A DNA stretch of 18,681 bases from Phelpsiimicrobium sp043802125 (GCA_043802125.1 JAZDLG010000089.1:1-18681); one strand, 5' to 3'. Positions 1 to 7,183 are shown, numbered from the stretch's first letter. The notes: generated by a model not told the origin, from the letters alone. Made by a program: numbers and translations.

Positions 1-677
1 TTAAATGCTTCAGCCACGACGTCTTCATCCTGAATGGCTGTCAGCATTACGACTTTGATTGAAGGATCTATCTCCATTATTTTCTTTATGAGCATCAACC
101 CGTCCATTCCGGGCATGCGGATATCACAAAGTACAAGCTGAGGCTTTTGCGTCTTCATCTGCAGCAACGCGTCTTCGCCGCTCGCCGCAGTGGTGACATC
201 ATAGCCCTTCATGGATAGAAAATTGCTTATCATGTTCCTGATATCCTGCTCGTCGTCAATGATCAAGATCTTGCCGCGGCGAGCCTCTTTTTTGAACTCC
301 TTCATGCTTTCTTTTAAGATGCCCAGGATCTCTTTCATCATCAAATGCGTAGAAAAGTCCTTCTTAATGACAGCTATCGCCCCCAGGCTAAAAGCCTTAT
401 CCTTTATCGCAGGCGTCACAACTTCTTTAGATAAAAGTACGAAATTGATCTCAGGATCATGCTCCTTTATTTTAGTCATCGTCTCGTAGCAATCCATATG
501 GGCCACGGGTATAGAGGAATCAATGATGATAAGAGCAGGCCTCTCGCGCTCCAATCTGATAAGAGCCTCTTTACCGCTTGGGACACAAGTTACTTTGTAA
601 CTTATTGACGTAAGTACCTCATAAAAGGTGTCACGGGATGATACGTCACCGTCTACGACTAAAATATCCTCTAGCAC
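1..677 (-). CDS. Tandem-receiver response regulator, 3' end cut by the window edge
   Basis: The frame is open from a GTG at 677 to the left edge, giving 225 complete codons. The GTG is preceded by a good ribosome site (ACGGAGG, 4 bases upstream). An ATG two bases earlier hits a stop after one codon and is excluded. Two CheY-like receiver domains are visible. The second (about residues 138-225) has the IDDE acidic pair, the phospho-acceptor Asp in LCDIRMPGMDG and the switch Thr in VMLTA. The first (about 3-115) keeps the acceptor Asp in IIIDSS, a switch Ser in VLLSK and the Lys in VIKKD, but its acidic pocket reads VVDGD, so one acid is replaced by Gly. It is probably a two-component signalling protein. 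No output domain is seen, although one could lie beyond the edge. It is the only gene left of the tRNA pair. Confidence 0.85.
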   Translation of the reverse strand, partial: MLEDILVVDGDVSSRDTFYEVLTSISYKVTCVPSGKEALIRLERERPALIIIDSSIPVAHMDCYETMTKIKEHDPEINFVLLSKEVVTPAIKDKAFSLGAIAVIKKDFSTHLMMKEILGILKESMKEFKKEARRGKILIIDDEQDIRNMISNFLSMKGYDVTTAASGEDALLQMKTQKPQLVLCDIRMPGMDGLMLIKKIMEIDPSIKVVMLTAIQDEDVVAEAF

Positions 678-707
678 ATAGCCTCCGTATGGCGAGTTTT
701 GAATTAA

Positions 708-790
708 TGGACGGGAGAGGATTTGAACCTCTGAAGCTTGTGTGCAGCAGATTTACAGTCTGCCCCCTTTAGCCACTTGGGTACCCGTCC
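708..790 (-). tRNA. tRNA-Tyr (GTA)
   Basis: This is an 83-base class II tRNA. The acceptor arms GGACGGG/CCCGTCC pair perfectly. The anticodon arm GCAGA-CTGTAAA-TCTGC carries GTA. A variable region of about 14 bases follows, then the T arm AGAGG-TTCAAAT-CCTCT. The discriminator is A. CCA is not encoded, since the next bases are TTA. The anticodon and the long variable region together make the Tyr assignment firm. Confidence 0.95.
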
Positions 791-803
791 AAAATACCGC
801 TTA

Positions 804-830
804 TCTCAATATCAAGCCGAAGAAGGGAAT
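804..830. repeat. Direct repeat copy carrying the 3' tail of tRNA-Thr
   Basis: These 27 bases are identical to 974-1000. The last 16 (815-830) match the discriminator, the 3' acceptor strand and part of the T stem of tRNA-Thr (985-1000). The remainder matches sequence just downstream of that gene. It is therefore a detached tRNA 3' tail, 170 bp away from the intact gene. This layout resembles the second attachment site left when an element integrates at a tRNA 3' end. No integrase gene lies between the copies. Confidence 0.85.
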
Positions 831-940
831 TTGAGCACCTTAACCTGCACCGAAGGTGCATCTACCGAATTGAGCACCATAATGTACTAATTCAGCGAAA
901 TCCCGCGTAGGCGGGAATCCCGCCGCTCTTTGGCGGGACG
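831..940 (+). repeat. GAGCACC-family repeat, copy 1 (double head, reverse orientation)
   Basis: Two GAGCACC heads (833-839 and 872-878) lie in tandem. The first is followed by a hairpin, TGCACC at 846-851 with GGTGCA at 855-860. The second is followed by ATAATGTACTAATTC and the family core AGCGAAATCCCGC (894-906). Two GC-rich hairpins follow: TCCCGC 901-906 with GCGGGA 911-916, and TCCCGCC 918-924 with GGCGGGA 932-938. This is the only copy whose GAGCACC is on the plus strand, opposite to the neighbouring genes. It begins exactly where the tRNA-Thr tail duplication ends. I see no gene in 791-984. Confidence 0.75.
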
Positions 941-973
941 AACCCATCCGCGTATAGCTCGCTAACCAACTAT

Positions 974-1000
974 TCTCAATATCAAGCCGAAGAAGGGAAT
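974..1000. repeat. Direct repeat copy at the native 3' end of tRNA-Thr
   Basis: This is the partner of 804-830, with 27 identical bases. It includes the last 16 bases of the intact tRNA-Thr gene (985-1000) and the 11 bases downstream of it. With the other copy it brackets a segment of about 170 bp. Confidence 0.85.
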
Positions 1001-1057
1001 CGAACCCCCGACCCGCTGTTTACAAAACAGCTGCTCTACCGACTGAGCTACTTCGGC
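985..1057 (-). tRNA. tRNA-Thr (TGT)
   Basis: This is a 73-base canonical cloverleaf. The acceptor is GCCGAAG/CTTCGGC, the D arm GCTC-AGTCGGTA-GAGC, the anticodon arm GCTGT-TTTGTAA-ACAGC (anticodon TGT) and the T arm GGGGG-TTCGATT-CCCTT, which has two G-U wobbles. The discriminator is U. CCA is not encoded. Its 3' tail is duplicated at 815-830. Confidence 0.95.
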
Positions 1058-1111
1058 AAAAGTACAATAACCTAAATAGCTACTGATGACTAACCGCTTT
1101 GCAGTCACAGT

Positions 1112-1143
1112 ATTTCGCTAAACTAATACATTGTGGTGCTCAA
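1112..1143 (-). repeat. GAGCACC-family repeat, copy 2 (3' end of nnrD)
   Basis: On the minus strand this reads TTGAGCACCACAATGTATTA, then a TTT-containing spacer and AGCGAAAT. It lines up base for base with the second head of copy 1 apart from a few transitions. The first 21 bases are translated as the last codons of nnrD and contain its TAG stop. Confidence 0.75.
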
Positions 1144-1986
1144 CTTCTTAAAAGCTTTTGGCAAATATTCAATGATATCCGACGCTATAAGACTGACTTC
1201 CGTCTTATCCCTTACAGCCAGATCGCCGGCCAACCCATGAACGTATACAGCCGAACATGCCGCTTGATAAGGCGGCATACCCTGCCCCAAAAAAGCTGCC
1301 AGCATACCTGCCAAAACATCTCCGCTGCCGGCTGTAGCCATCCCGGGATTGCCTGTATTATTGATGTAGGCCATGCCATCGGGAGAAGCTACGATCGTTT
1401 GATGCCCTTTTAGGACTAATATAGTATTGTAACGAAGAGCAAATTCTTTTGCAACTTTTTTTCTGTTATTTTGGACCTCTTTGACAGGAATGCCTAAAAG
1501 ATAGGCCATCTCTCCAGGATGAGGAGTTAAGACAGCAGTATTTTTAATCCTCTTAAGAGTGTCTAAGTGCCCTGCCAAAGCTATAAGAGCATCTGCGTCT
1601 AAACATACGGGTTTGTCGCAAAGCGCCAAAACGCGCCTGATAAGGCGCTGTGTATCCGCCTGCCGCGAAAGGCCGGGCCCCATCAAAAGGCAATCAGCCT
1701 TTTTTAAAAAAGCCTTTATTTTACTTAATGCCTTTTCACCCAAGGCCGCCTGCCTTGTTTCCGGCAACGGCAACGTCATCACTTCAGTTAGCTTCAAAGA
1801 AGCTATTGAGTGAAGGCTTCTAGGTATACCTAATGTCACGAGGCCAGCGCCGGAGCGCATCGCGCTTTGAGAGCATAGGCAAGCAGCGCCCATTAAACAC
1901 TCTGAGCCCGCCAAAATAAAGACATGGCCGAAATCGCCCTTATGGGCGAAAGATTCTCTATTGAATAATCGCACAGGCAACTGCAT
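1123..1986 (-). CDS. nnrD: ADP-dependent NAD(P)H-hydrate dehydratase
   Basis: The product is a cytosolic repair enzyme of the ribokinase-like fold. It dehydrates damaged NADHX/NADPHX back to NAD(P)H, using ADP as phosphate donor. Visible signatures in the 287 residues are an N-terminal KGDFGHVFILAGS segment, LMGPGL at 101-106, TPHPGEM at 154-160, and NPGMATAGSGDVLAG near 213-227, with the catalytic Asp in GSGD (220-223). It is the dehydratase domain alone. The NnrE epimerase domain often fused to it is absent and must be encoded elsewhere if present. The start overlaps the end of acpS by 29 bases, suggesting translational coupling. The last six residues (LSTTMY) are encoded by a GAGCACC-family repeat, so the native C-terminus was probably altered by that repeat. 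Confidence 0.93.
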   Translation of the reverse strand: MQLPVRLFNRESFAHKGDFGHVFILAGSECLMGAACLCSQSAMRSGAGLVTLGIPRSLHSIASLKLTEVMTLPLPETRQAALGEKALSKIKAFLKKADCLLMGPGLSRQADTQRLIRRVLALCDKPVCLDADALIALAGHLDTLKRIKNTAVLTPHPGEMAYLLGIPVKEVQNNRKKVAKEFALRYNTILVLKGHQTIVASPDGMAYINNTGNPGMATAGSGDVLAGMLAAFLGQGMPPYQAACSAVYVHGLAGDLAVRDKTEVSLIASDIIEYLPKAFKKLSTTMY

Positions 1987-2299
1987 AGTTATCCGTATGA
2001 GATAAAGACAAAGATATCGGCGGTCGTTTCTTGTTTATGACGCAATACGGCCGTCCGAACTTGTCGTTAGAGATCTCTATATCTTTAAAATTAAGTTTAG
2101 GGTTCGTGCCGAAGGCCTTAAAGATAGCCTCTTTAGCCGCAAAACGCGCTGCTAAATGCTGCAGAGGATAGCGCTTTTTTTGTGAATAGGCTAACTCGGC
2201 CTCTGTGAATACCCTATTCAAAAAAACATCGCCCCAGCGACGGACAGCTTTTTCCAGTTTTTTTATTTCAACGATATCAATGCCGCTGCCTTTTATCAT
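1958..2299 (-). CDS. acpS: Holo-[acyl-carrier-protein] synthase
   Basis: The product transfers 4'-phosphopantetheine from CoA to the serine of acyl carrier protein, activating fatty acid synthesis. The protein is 113 residues, close to the family norm of about 120. The N-terminal GIDIVEIKKLE contains the metal-binding Asp8, and RFAAKEAIFKAFG contains Glu57, the second magnesium ligand. The C-terminal SLSHTDNYAVA strand is also typical. The ATG lies one base after the pdxJ stop and the 3' end overlaps nnrD, so the three genes are very probably one transcription and translation unit. The pdxJ-acpS pairing is a widespread bacterial arrangement. Confidence 0.95.
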   Translation of the reverse strand: MIKGSGIDIVEIKKLEKAVRRWGDVFLNRVFTEAELAYSQKKRYPLQHLAARFAAKEAIFKAFGTNPKLNFKDIEISNDKFGRPYCVINKKRPPISLSLSHTDNYAVACAIIQ

Positions 2300-2300
2300 T

Positions 2301-3017
2301 TTATCCTATCAACTTTTTCATTCTTTGTACGGCTTCTTTAAGGCCGACAAATACGGATTGGCAGATTATAGCATAGCCGATGTTTAATTCATAAATATTG
2401 GGGATTCGCGCGACCTGGCAGACATTGCTGTAATCCAGCCCGTGCCCTGCGCAAACCACAAGGCCTAGATCATGCGCGTAGATAGCCGCATCTTTAAGCC
2501 TTGATAAATCATTTTTTTTCTCACGCTTTGTTGCGGCGTTAGCGTAGCTGCCCGTATGCAATTCAACGATCTGTGCCCCTATCCGGCTGGCTTTTTTTAT
2601 CGCGCGGCAGTCAGGTTCAATAAAAAGACTTACTTCAATGCCGGATGCCTTAAGCTTAGCGATCGCTTTTTCAACACGGCGCTCCATCTTCACAACATCA
2701 AGGCCACCCTCTGTCGTCAGCTCTTTTCTGTTTTCAGGCACAAGGGTCGCTTGATCAGGTTTTAAGCAACAGGCGATATCAACGATCTCTGGGGCGCATG
2801 ACATCTCTAAGTTCAGCTTTGTCTTAACGATCTTGCGCAAAGCAAAGACATCATCATCCTGGATATGACGCCTGTCTTCACGAAGGTGAGCCACAATAGA
2901 ATCTGCTCCAGCGGCTTCGCATATCTGAGCGGCTAAAAGTACATCGGGAAATAAGGAATAGCGCAGTTGCCGAAGTGTGGCAACGTGGTCTATATTGACG
3001 CCAAGTCGCGCGCTCAT
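2301..3017 (-). CDS. pdxJ: Pyridoxine 5'-phosphate synthase
   Basis: The product condenses 1-deoxyxylulose 5-phosphate with 3-amino-2-oxopropyl phosphate to form pyridoxine 5'-phosphate, the last ring-forming step of DXP-dependent vitamin B6 synthesis. The protein is 238 residues, normal for this TIM barrel. Visible landmarks are GVNIDHVATLRQ at the N-terminus, IVAHLREDRRHIQD, LNLEMSC with the catalytic Glu, ELHTGSYAN and VCAGHGLDY with the phosphate-loop His. The start is taken at the ATG at 3017, giving the usual short MSARLGV lead, although the ribosome site is weak (GGGA about 7 bases upstream). Its leader (3018-3153) is filled by a GAGCACC-family repeat with strong hairpins, which could affect expression. 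It is followed one base later by acpS. Confidence 0.95.
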   Translation of the reverse strand: MSARLGVNIDHVATLRQLRYSLFPDVLLAAQICEAAGADSIVAHLREDRRHIQDDDVFALRKIVKTKLNLEMSCAPEIVDIACCLKPDQATLVPENRKELTTEGGLDVVKMERRVEKAIAKLKASGIEVSLFIEPDCRAIKKASRIGAQIVELHTGSYANAATKREKKNDLSRLKDAAIYAHDLGLVVCAGHGLDYSNVCQVARIPNIYELNIGYAIICQSVFVGLKEAVQRMKKLIG

Positions 3018-3046
3018 TCAGATCCCGACGGCCCAAAAATGGCTGC

Positions 3047-3155
3047 ATCCCGCATCGTAATCGCTGGCGAAATTCTCTCCGATAATTTCGCCGCACTAAG
3101 CGGGATTTCGCTATATGCGCCTTCGGCTGCGCCTTCGGCGCACATTATGGTGCTC
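3047..3155 (-). repeat. GAGCACC-family repeat, copy 3 (between the cdaA microgene and pdxJ)
   Basis: On the minus strand this runs from GAGCACC (3155-3149) through ATAATG, a hairpin zone made of two TGCGCCTTCGGC units (about 3116-3139), then the core AGCGAAATCCCGC (3112-3100). It ends in nested inverted repeats: GCGGGAT 3100-3106 with ATCCCGC 3047-3053, and ATTTCGC 3085-3091 with GCGAAAT 3067-3073. The TGA of the upstream microgene overlaps its head. Confidence 0.75.
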
Positions 3156-3276
3156 ATTTAAACTCCCCGTTCACATAGAGATAGACAACAATGGCCAAAA
3201 TAAGCGCGATGATCTTATAGAGTGGGCAATACGTAAACCATTTTTTGAGATCTTCAAAAATATCAACTAGATTCAC
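3154..3276 (-). CDS. 40-residue membrane microprotein; CdaR/YbbR anchor-like, possibly truncated
   Basis: A GTG at 3276 lies inside the last codons of cdaA (14-base overlap) with GGAG 7 bases upstream. It opens a frame of 40 codons ending in TGA at 3154. The product has an amphipathic, charged N-terminus (about residues 1-18) and one hydrophobic helix, YKIIALILAIVVYLYVNG (about 20-37), followed by EFK. This pattern (short lead, LYKIIAL, hydrophobic run, YLYVNG) is what I expect at the N-terminus of CdaR/YbbR proteins, the membrane regulators normally encoded right after cdaA. The extracytoplasmic YbbR repeats are missing. The stop is supplied by the GAGCACC repeat, so it may be a truncated cdaR or a real microprotein. 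The family assignment is by eye. Confidence 0.6.
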   Translation of the reverse strand: MNLVDIFEDLKKWFTYCPLYKIIALILAIVVYLYVNGEFK

Positions 3277-4090
3277 TGTTATTCTCCGATGTCTTCGCCT
3301 TAGTATCTTTCTCCATCATCAAAAGGAGATGATGCTTAAGGCCTTGAGTAAGTTCCTCACGGGTCAACCCTTGTGTCAGACGGCCTCCTACTGCCAAAGA
3401 TATAAGCCCCGTCTCTTCCGATACTATCAAAACAACGGCATCCGTCTCTTCGCTAAGGCCCAAGGCCGACCGGTGACGCGTTCCTAAAGCATGGCTTAAA
3501 TAGGGATTCTGCGCCAAAGGGAAAAGACAGCTTGCCGCAGAAATCCTGTCACCCTGGATGACAAGGCCGCCGTCGTGCAGCGGCGATAGAGGAGTAAATA
3601 CGGTCTCCAGCAATTCCGGGCTTATTTTAGAATCTATAATGACGCCGCTATCCATATAACTCTTAAGCCTGTCTTCCCGCTCCAAAGCGATGAGGGCGCC
3701 TATCTTCTTACCCGAAAGATACACAAGCGCTGATGAAAGCTGCCTTATTAGATCATCTATTTCTTCTTCTTTTAAACCCGTGCCGAATAAGTGAGGTTGG
3801 CCTAACCGCGCCAAACCGAACCTGAGTTCAGGCTGAAAAATTACAATAATTGCTATAACGGAAATGGCAAATAACTTAGTCAATATCCAGTCAAGCGTGT
3901 TTAAGCCTAATTTCTGCGCAAGAAAGAACGCGACCACTAAAATAAAGATACCTTTCCAAACCTGGCCGGCGCGCGTCCCTTCAAAAAATATCATGATTCT
4001 AAAAAATACAAACCACAGAATAATGATCTCAATAACAGGCTTTAAAACAGACCAGTACACCACGAAAAAAGAAGATATGCTTTCAAACAT
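3263..4090 (-). CDS. cdaA: Membrane diadenylate cyclase (c-di-AMP synthase)
   Basis: The product makes the second messenger c-di-AMP from two ATP, at the inner face of the membrane. It has 275 residues, typical of CdaA. Three hydrophobic helices occupy about residues 7-35, 45-60 and 71-86, followed by the DAC domain. The catalytic loop reads PLHDGGLVIQG (169-179) and the second motif is GTRHRSALGLSEE (203-215). The usual DGA motif is DGG here, a conservative change at the third position. The C-terminus is a charged Lys/Ser-rich tail. The ATG overlaps the folP stop (TAATG) and the 3' end overlaps the CdaR-like microgene. Coupling of folP, cdaA and a cdaR-like gene is a recognised arrangement. 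Confidence 0.93.
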   Translation of the reverse strand: MFESISSFFVVYWSVLKPVIEIIILWFVFFRIMIFFEGTRAGQVWKGIFILVVAFFLAQKLGLNTLDWILTKLFAISVIAIIVIFQPELRFGLARLGQPHLFGTGLKEEEIDDLIRQLSSALVYLSGKKIGALIALEREDRLKSYMDSGVIIDSKISPELLETVFTPLSPLHDGGLVIQGDRISAASCLFPLAQNPYLSHALGTRHRSALGLSEETDAVVLIVSEETGLISLAVGGRLTQGLTREELTQGLKHHLLLMMEKDTKAKTSENNSESS

Positions 4091-5298
4091 TAATTATTCC
4101 CTCCGCGCGACAAGGCGTCAGCCATAAGGACCACTTGCTTCGTCTCTTTGACATCATGCACGCGCACGAGATCAGCTCCCTGCCCTATGGCCATGCTTAT
4201 TGCCGCAGCCGTACCCCAGGCCCTATTGGCGGCATCAGCGTTCAAAATTTTACCGATAAAATACTTTCGCGAAAGGCCCACAAGTATAGGCCTGCCTAAA
4301 CACTTCAATTCCTTAAGCCGCTTTAATATCTCCAGGTTGTGGGCGACATTTTTTCCAAAACCTATTCCCGGGTCAACAATTATCTTATCTTCAGCTATGC
4401 CGGCGTCAAGGGCATTTTTTACTGCCTGCGACAAAAATAATAATATCTCCTCGGTGACGTTTTCGTATCGCGGATCATTCTGCATTGTGCCCGGCGTACC
4501 TTTCATGTGCATAAGGACAACGCAAGCCTTGTAACGCGCGATGAGCTTTGCCATCTTTTTATCAAAACGTAAGGCCGAGATATCGTTGACAATACTAACG
4601 CCAAGATCAAGTGCCGCGTGCGCCACCTCGCTCTTTGTAGTATCAATAGAAACCGGCACGCAAAGGCGGCCTTTCATGCGCTTCAAAAGAGGCAAGACTC
4701 TGAACATCTCCTCTTTAGCCGAGATCCTTTTTGAACCCGGCCGCGTGGACTCGCCGCCAACATCTAAAATATCTGCTCCGGCGCGCGCCATATCTCGCGC
4801 AAACTCAAAAGACCTTTCCACATCAGCGCCAAAAATACCGTCACCGCTAAAAGAATCCGGTGTAACATTGACTATGCCCATAACATAAGTCCTGCGGCCA
4901 AAACGCACTTTCTTGCCAGACAGATCCAAAACAGATGCTTTTCGTTCAAAATTCGCCATGGCAGCTTTGATTTGGCGCCCGATCAAACTAAGCCCAAAAG
5001 GCTGTTTTTTAAGTTTCTCTGAGAATGAAGAGATTTGCGCGGTATTTCCCAAGATAAGGCAATCAGTATTCTTATCTTTACCTGTTATGGAATCCCGGCT
5101 TAAAGCGACGTCTCCACCTATGGAGAGCATTTCCTGTTTCAAGATGTTGGCAAGAAAAGACGGCAGGCGTGATATTTTGACTATCCTTGTAAAACCTTTA
5201 GGAACCATGATGGATGATCCCCGCCAGTCTACCCCTATCCTATTAAATTCTTGCTTCAGACTATCAGGGTTTTCTAAAGCCAGGACATACGGATTCAT
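4090..5298 (-). CDS. folP: Dihydropteroate synthase with N-terminal extension
   Basis: The product condenses 6-hydroxymethyl-7,8-dihydropterin diphosphate with p-aminobenzoate, the folate step targeted by sulfonamides. The TIM-barrel core spans about residues 131-402, with YVMGIVNVTPDSFSGDG (138-154), DVGGESTRPGS (179-189), SIDTTKSEVA, DISAL, VVLMHMKGTPGTMQ and DPGIGFGK, all family signatures. The first 125 or so residues are an additional domain not present in the classic 280-residue enzymes; similar long forms are known in some anaerobes and archaea, and the role of the extension is unknown to me. Folate synthesis fits the window because the methyl branch of the Wood-Ljungdahl pathway uses tetrahydrofolate. 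The gene starts 7 bases after ftsH ends and overlaps cdaA by one base. Confidence 0.93.
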   Translation of the reverse strand: MNPYVLALENPDSLKQEFNRIGVDWRGSSIMVPKGFTRIVKISRLPSFLANILKQEMLSIGGDVALSRDSITGKDKNTDCLILGNTAQISSFSEKLKKQPFGLSLIGRQIKAAMANFERKASVLDLSGKKVRFGRRTYVMGIVNVTPDSFSGDGIFGADVERSFEFARDMARAGADILDVGGESTRPGSKRISAKEEMFRVLPLLKRMKGRLCVPVSIDTTKSEVAHAALDLGVSIVNDISALRFDKKMAKLIARYKACVVLMHMKGTPGTMQNDPRYENVTEEILLFLSQAVKNALDAGIAEDKIIVDPGIGFGKNVAHNLEILKRLKELKCLGRPILVGLSRKYFIGKILNADAANRAWGTAAAISMAIGQGADLVRVHDVKETKQVVLMADALSRGGNN

Positions 5299-5305
5299 GT
5301 CAAGT

Positions 5306-7174
5306 CTATGTCGTTGTTTGAGAAAATCCGAGTAAGTTTTTAACCTCTGAAGCGTCCAATACTTCTTTTTCCCGTAATGTATTGGCCAAAAGAGTCAATT
5401 TATCCATATTCTCACTGAGCAACTTTTTGGCTCTCTGGTAACAACTGTCAATAATAGCTTTGATCTCGGCGTCTATCAATTTTGCGGTATCGTCGCTATA
5501 ATTCCGTTCCTCCGATAAGTTCTTCCCTAAAAATACAAGACCTTCGCGGTGGCCTAGCGTCAGGTAGCCTATTTTCTCTGACATACCGAATTCGCATACC
5601 ATGCGCCTGGACATCTGTGTCGCCACATCCAGATCGTTTTCCGAGCCGGTTGTGATCTCGTTAAAATACAAAGTTTCAGAAGCGCGGCCGGCTAAAAGAA
5701 CGGTAATGCGCCCTAAAAGCTCGGACCTCGTCATGATATACCTGTCCTGAAGAGGCATCTGTAAAGTATAACCCAATGCCGCCACACCTCGGGGTATGAT
5801 AGAAACTTTATGCAGAGGGTCTACCTCCGGGATAAGCAAAGATACCAGAGAATGGCCGGCCTCATGATACGCGACGATCTCCTTTTCTTTGGCGCTTATC
5901 ACACGGCTCTTGCGCTCAGGCCCTGCGACAACCCTCTCTATGGCTGTTTCCATCTCTTTTTTTCCTACAGATTGCTTGTCATATCTGGCGGCTAAAAGAG
6001 CTGCTTCATTGCACAGATTCGCCAGGTCAGCCCCTGAAAAACCGGGTGTCTGGCGGGCTATATCTTCAAGGCTTATATCGTCGCCGATCTTGATCTTTGC
6101 CGAGTGGACTTTAAGTATCGCCTCGCGGCCCTTGATATCAGGCCTGTCAATGACCACGTGCCTGTCAAACCTGCCCGGACGAAGAAGGGCCGGGTCAAGC
6201 GTATCAGGCCTGTTAGTGGCCGCGATAAGGATTATCCCTTCCTGCGAGTCAAAACCATCCATCTCTACCAAAAGTTGGTTCAACGTCTGCTCTCGCTCAT
6301 CGTGGCCTCCGCCGATGCCGGAAAAACGCAGGCGGCCCACAGCGTCTATTTCATCAATGAAAATAATAGAACCGCGCCCAAATTGCTTAGAAGCCTTCCT
6401 ACCCTGTTCAAACAAATCCCTGACTCGGGAAGCTCCGACGCCTACGAACATCTCTACAAAATCCGAGCCGCTTATATTAAAAAACGGCACATTTGCTTCG
6501 CCGGCCACGGCCTTGGCTATCAACGTCTTGCCGCAGCCGGGAGGGCCTACCAAAAGCACGCCCTTAGGTATCTTGCCGCCTAATCTCTGAAATTTTTTAG
6601 GGTCTTTTAAAAATTCTATGACTTCCTGCAGCTCCTCTTTGGCCTCGTCTACGCCGGCAACATCAGCAAAAGTCACCTTCTCTTTGGACTCGCCTCCTAC
6701 GCGCGCCTTTATCTTTCCGAAAGACCATATGCGATTACCGACTTCAGCCCCGCGGTAACTGAAATACCACAAAAAACCTATAAAAAGAATGACCGGCCCT
6801 AAGGAAAACAATAGATTCATCCACATTGTCTTTGCAGGCTTTACGGCAAAATCAGGCGCATTGCTCCTTAAAAGAGCCAACATATCCTTATCATCAGCGG
6901 GTATATTGACAAAAAAACGGGTGCCGTTGCTAAGCTCTCCGGAAAGGATATCTTCAGTCATGCTCACAGAACGCAGATGGGAAGGATTGTCTTTTAAGAC
7001 CCTGTAAAACTCGCTGTAAGACAGCTCGCGACGCGTTACCGCGCTGTTCTGGAACGTCCCCATCATGTAAAACGTGGCCATAATGAACAAAAGCCATATC
7101 AAAAACGGGATGTTGCCTTTCCTAAACCCCTGGGGAGATGAAGGTTTTGTTTTATTTATCTGTGTTTTTTTCAT
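5306..7174 (-). CDS. ftsH: ATP-dependent zinc metalloprotease FtsH
   Basis: The product is a hexameric inner-membrane AAA+ protease that extracts and degrades misfolded membrane proteins and some regulators. The 622 residues show the full family layout: a first membrane helix at about 21-41, a small periplasmic domain (45-113), a second helix at about 117-140, Walker A GPPGCGKT at 210-217, Walker B IIFIDEID at 270-277, the second region of homology with RPGRFDR near 332-338, and the zinc motif HEAGH at 437-441. A third zinc ligand is likely in ENDLDVAT near 515. The C-terminus is short. The N-terminus is Lys/Thr/Pro-rich and cytosolic. A TATAAT hexamer lies just upstream, so it may be separately transcribed from tilS. 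Confidence 0.97.
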   Translation of the reverse strand: MKKTQINKTKPSSPQGFRKGNIPFLIWLLFIMATFYMMGTFQNSAVTRRELSYSEFYRVLKDNPSHLRSVSMTEDILSGELSNGTRFFVNIPADDKDMLALLRSNAPDFAVKPAKTMWMNLLFSLGPVILFIGFLWYFSYRGAEVGNRIWSFGKIKARVGGESKEKVTFADVAGVDEAKEELQEVIEFLKDPKKFQRLGGKIPKGVLLVGPPGCGKTLIAKAVAGEANVPFFNISGSDFVEMFVGVGASRVRDLFEQGRKASKQFGRGSIIFIDEIDAVGRLRFSGIGGGHDEREQTLNQLLVEMDGFDSQEGIILIAATNRPDTLDPALLRPGRFDRHVVIDRPDIKGREAILKVHSAKIKIGDDISLEDIARQTPGFSGADLANLCNEAALLAARYDKQSVGKKEMETAIERVVAGPERKSRVISAKEKEIVAYHEAGHSLVSLLIPEVDPLHKVSIIPRGVAALGYTLQMPLQDRYIMTRSELLGRITVLLAGRASETLYFNEITTGSENDLDVATQMSRRMVCEFGMSEKIGYLTLGHREGLVFLGKNLSEERNYSDDTAKLIDAEIKAIIDSCYQRAKKLLSENMDKLTLLANTLREKEVLDASEVKNLLGFSQTTT

Positions 7175-7183
7175 AGTGTTATT

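Noticed and set aside
1099..1413. 104-codon plus-strand frame
   Set aside because: It is antisense to nnrD and shows no domain; the minus-strand enzyme accounts for the region.
5889..6590. 233-codon plus-strand frame
   Set aside because: It is antisense to the FtsH AAA domain, whose motifs are intact on the minus strand. The translation is low-complexity Ser/Pro/Arg and resembles a mirror frame.
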